Shown piece by piece: positions 63,668 through 64,000 of a DNA stretch of 64,000 nt. A program made the position numbers and the translations under genes. The stretch is from Marinifilum flexuosum (GTDB taxonomy: Bacteria; Bacteroidota; Bacteroidia; Bacteroidales; Marinifilaceae). Location of the stretch: contig NZ_RAPQ01000008.1 of the NCBI RefSeq assembly GCF_003610555.1, positions 62,001 to 126,000 on the forward strand, in the 5' to 3' direction. Below the pieces are notes generated by a model, which was given only the letters and a program-made list of their open reading frames with translations, was not told where the DNA came from and ran no database searches. How positions within the stretch are numbered: the first letter of the stretch is position 1; every line of letters begins with the position of its first letter.

Positions 63668-63727
63668 GCCTAAAAAGTGTCTTAAAAGGGATAAAAAGAC
63701 CATATTTAAAAGATTTATATTGCTGCG

Positions 63728-63758
63728 AAACCTCATCCTGTTTGGATGAGGTTTTTTT
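63728..63758 (+). terminator. Terminator of the atp operon
   Basis: CCTCATCC (63731-63738) pairs with GGATGAGG (63744-63751), flanked by A and T runs. Confidence 0.9.
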
Positions 63759-63798
63759 GTTGATTCAACTTTTATTCTACAAGATTAAAAATTTTTAC

Positions 63799-63806
63799 TA
63801 AATTTG
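63799..63806 (+). promoter_or_regulatory. Bacteroidota -7 promoter element (TAAATTTG)
   Basis: TAnnTTTG match 22 bp before the likely start of the GntR gene. Confidence 0.55.
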
Positions 63807-63828
63807 CATGTTCAAACATATGTACAAA

Positions 63829-64000
63829 ATGGAATTAAAGATAGATCACAATAGTCCGCTTCCCCTTCATGCGCAAGTCGAAACGTTATTAAGGAAAATG
63901 ATAGAACTTCCTGAATACAAGAATGGAGGCTTCTTACCAAAGGAGGTTGATTTAGCGAAGCGTTTGGGAATTTCCAGAAATACTTTGCGACAAGCCACTA
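63829..64000 (+). CDS. GntR-family regulator, 3' end outside the window
   Basis: The first 57 codons are visible (from the ATG at 63829; ATGs at 63808 and 63820 are in frame alternatives). The N-terminal winged helix shows IDHNSPLPLHAQVETLLRKMIE and LPKEVDLAKRLGISRNTLRQA, the GntR recognition helix. The effector domain is beyond the window, so the subfamily (HutC, FadR or other) cannot be told. Confidence 0.9.
   Translation, partial: MELKIDHNSPLPLHAQVETLLRKMIELPEYKNGGFLPKEVDLAKRLGISRNTLRQAT

Overview
The window is a contiguous piece of chromosome from a Bacteroidota bacterium, most likely a marine or anaerobic member of the Bacteroidales/Marinilabiliales. The evidence is: AT-rich DNA with short intergenic gaps; promoters of the Bacteroidota -7 type (TAnnTTTG) instead of TATAAT; almost no Shine-Dalgarno sequences; families largely confined to the phylum (DUF4292, DUF4271, DUF4175, TPR-histidine kinases); and phylum-typical gene orders (rnpA/yidD-hemD-DUF4271, DUF177-rpmF-fabH, atpBEFHAG without atpDC). 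The genus cannot be fixed from the sequence alone.

Layout. 1-5.6 kb: end of a peptide-export locus (thioredoxin-fold protein, secreted protein, C39-peptidase ABC exporter, HlyD adaptor) interrupted by a GxxExxY gene inside inverted repeats. 5.6-8.0 kb: ROK sugar kinase, DUF3187 outer-membrane protein, YccF. 8.0-19.5 kb: a parS-like site, then flippase, dut, sugar nucleotidyltransferase, TPR protein, DUF4292 lipoprotein, EnvC-like activator, DUF4175 protein, RsbW-like ATPase and ybeY, an envelope-oriented run of tightly packed genes. 19.7-32.3 kb: mnmG with a second parS-like site at its stop codon, ade, uvrC, lplA (-), dtd, MazG-like, deoC, PAS histidine kinase, polyprenyl synthase (-), ArsR regulator, queD. 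32.4-36.9 kb: polA, then a dinD islet bounded by two ~160-bp copies of the polA 3' end, then a 21-nt-period repeat array with an inverted half. 36.9-42.1 kb, minus strand: S41 protease, yidD, rnpA, hemD, DUF4271, e(P4) phosphatase. 42.3-49.6 kb: ECF sigma/anti-sigma/outer-membrane unit, TPR histidine kinase, pepE, AspT/YidE-type transporter, then a second array of 21-22-nt units. 50-57 kb: xth (-), rsgA, mnmH, YceI (-), histidine kinase, DUF177, rpmF, fabH. 57.3-63.7 kb: bactofilin, AtpZ/AtpI proteins and atpBEFHAG. 63.8 kb to the end: the start of a GntR regulator.

Most of the window is ordinary housekeeping. The parts least explained by known features are the two short-period repeat arrays (36.39-36.72 kb and 49.61-49.82 kb), which share a ~21-nt period and about ten forward units but have unrelated cores; the dinD islet at the polA 3' end; the inverted-repeat GxxExxY cassette; and two parS-like palindromes 13 kb apart near mnmG, which suggest proximity to the replication origin. 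PolA also appears to have lost the acidic residues of its proofreading site.
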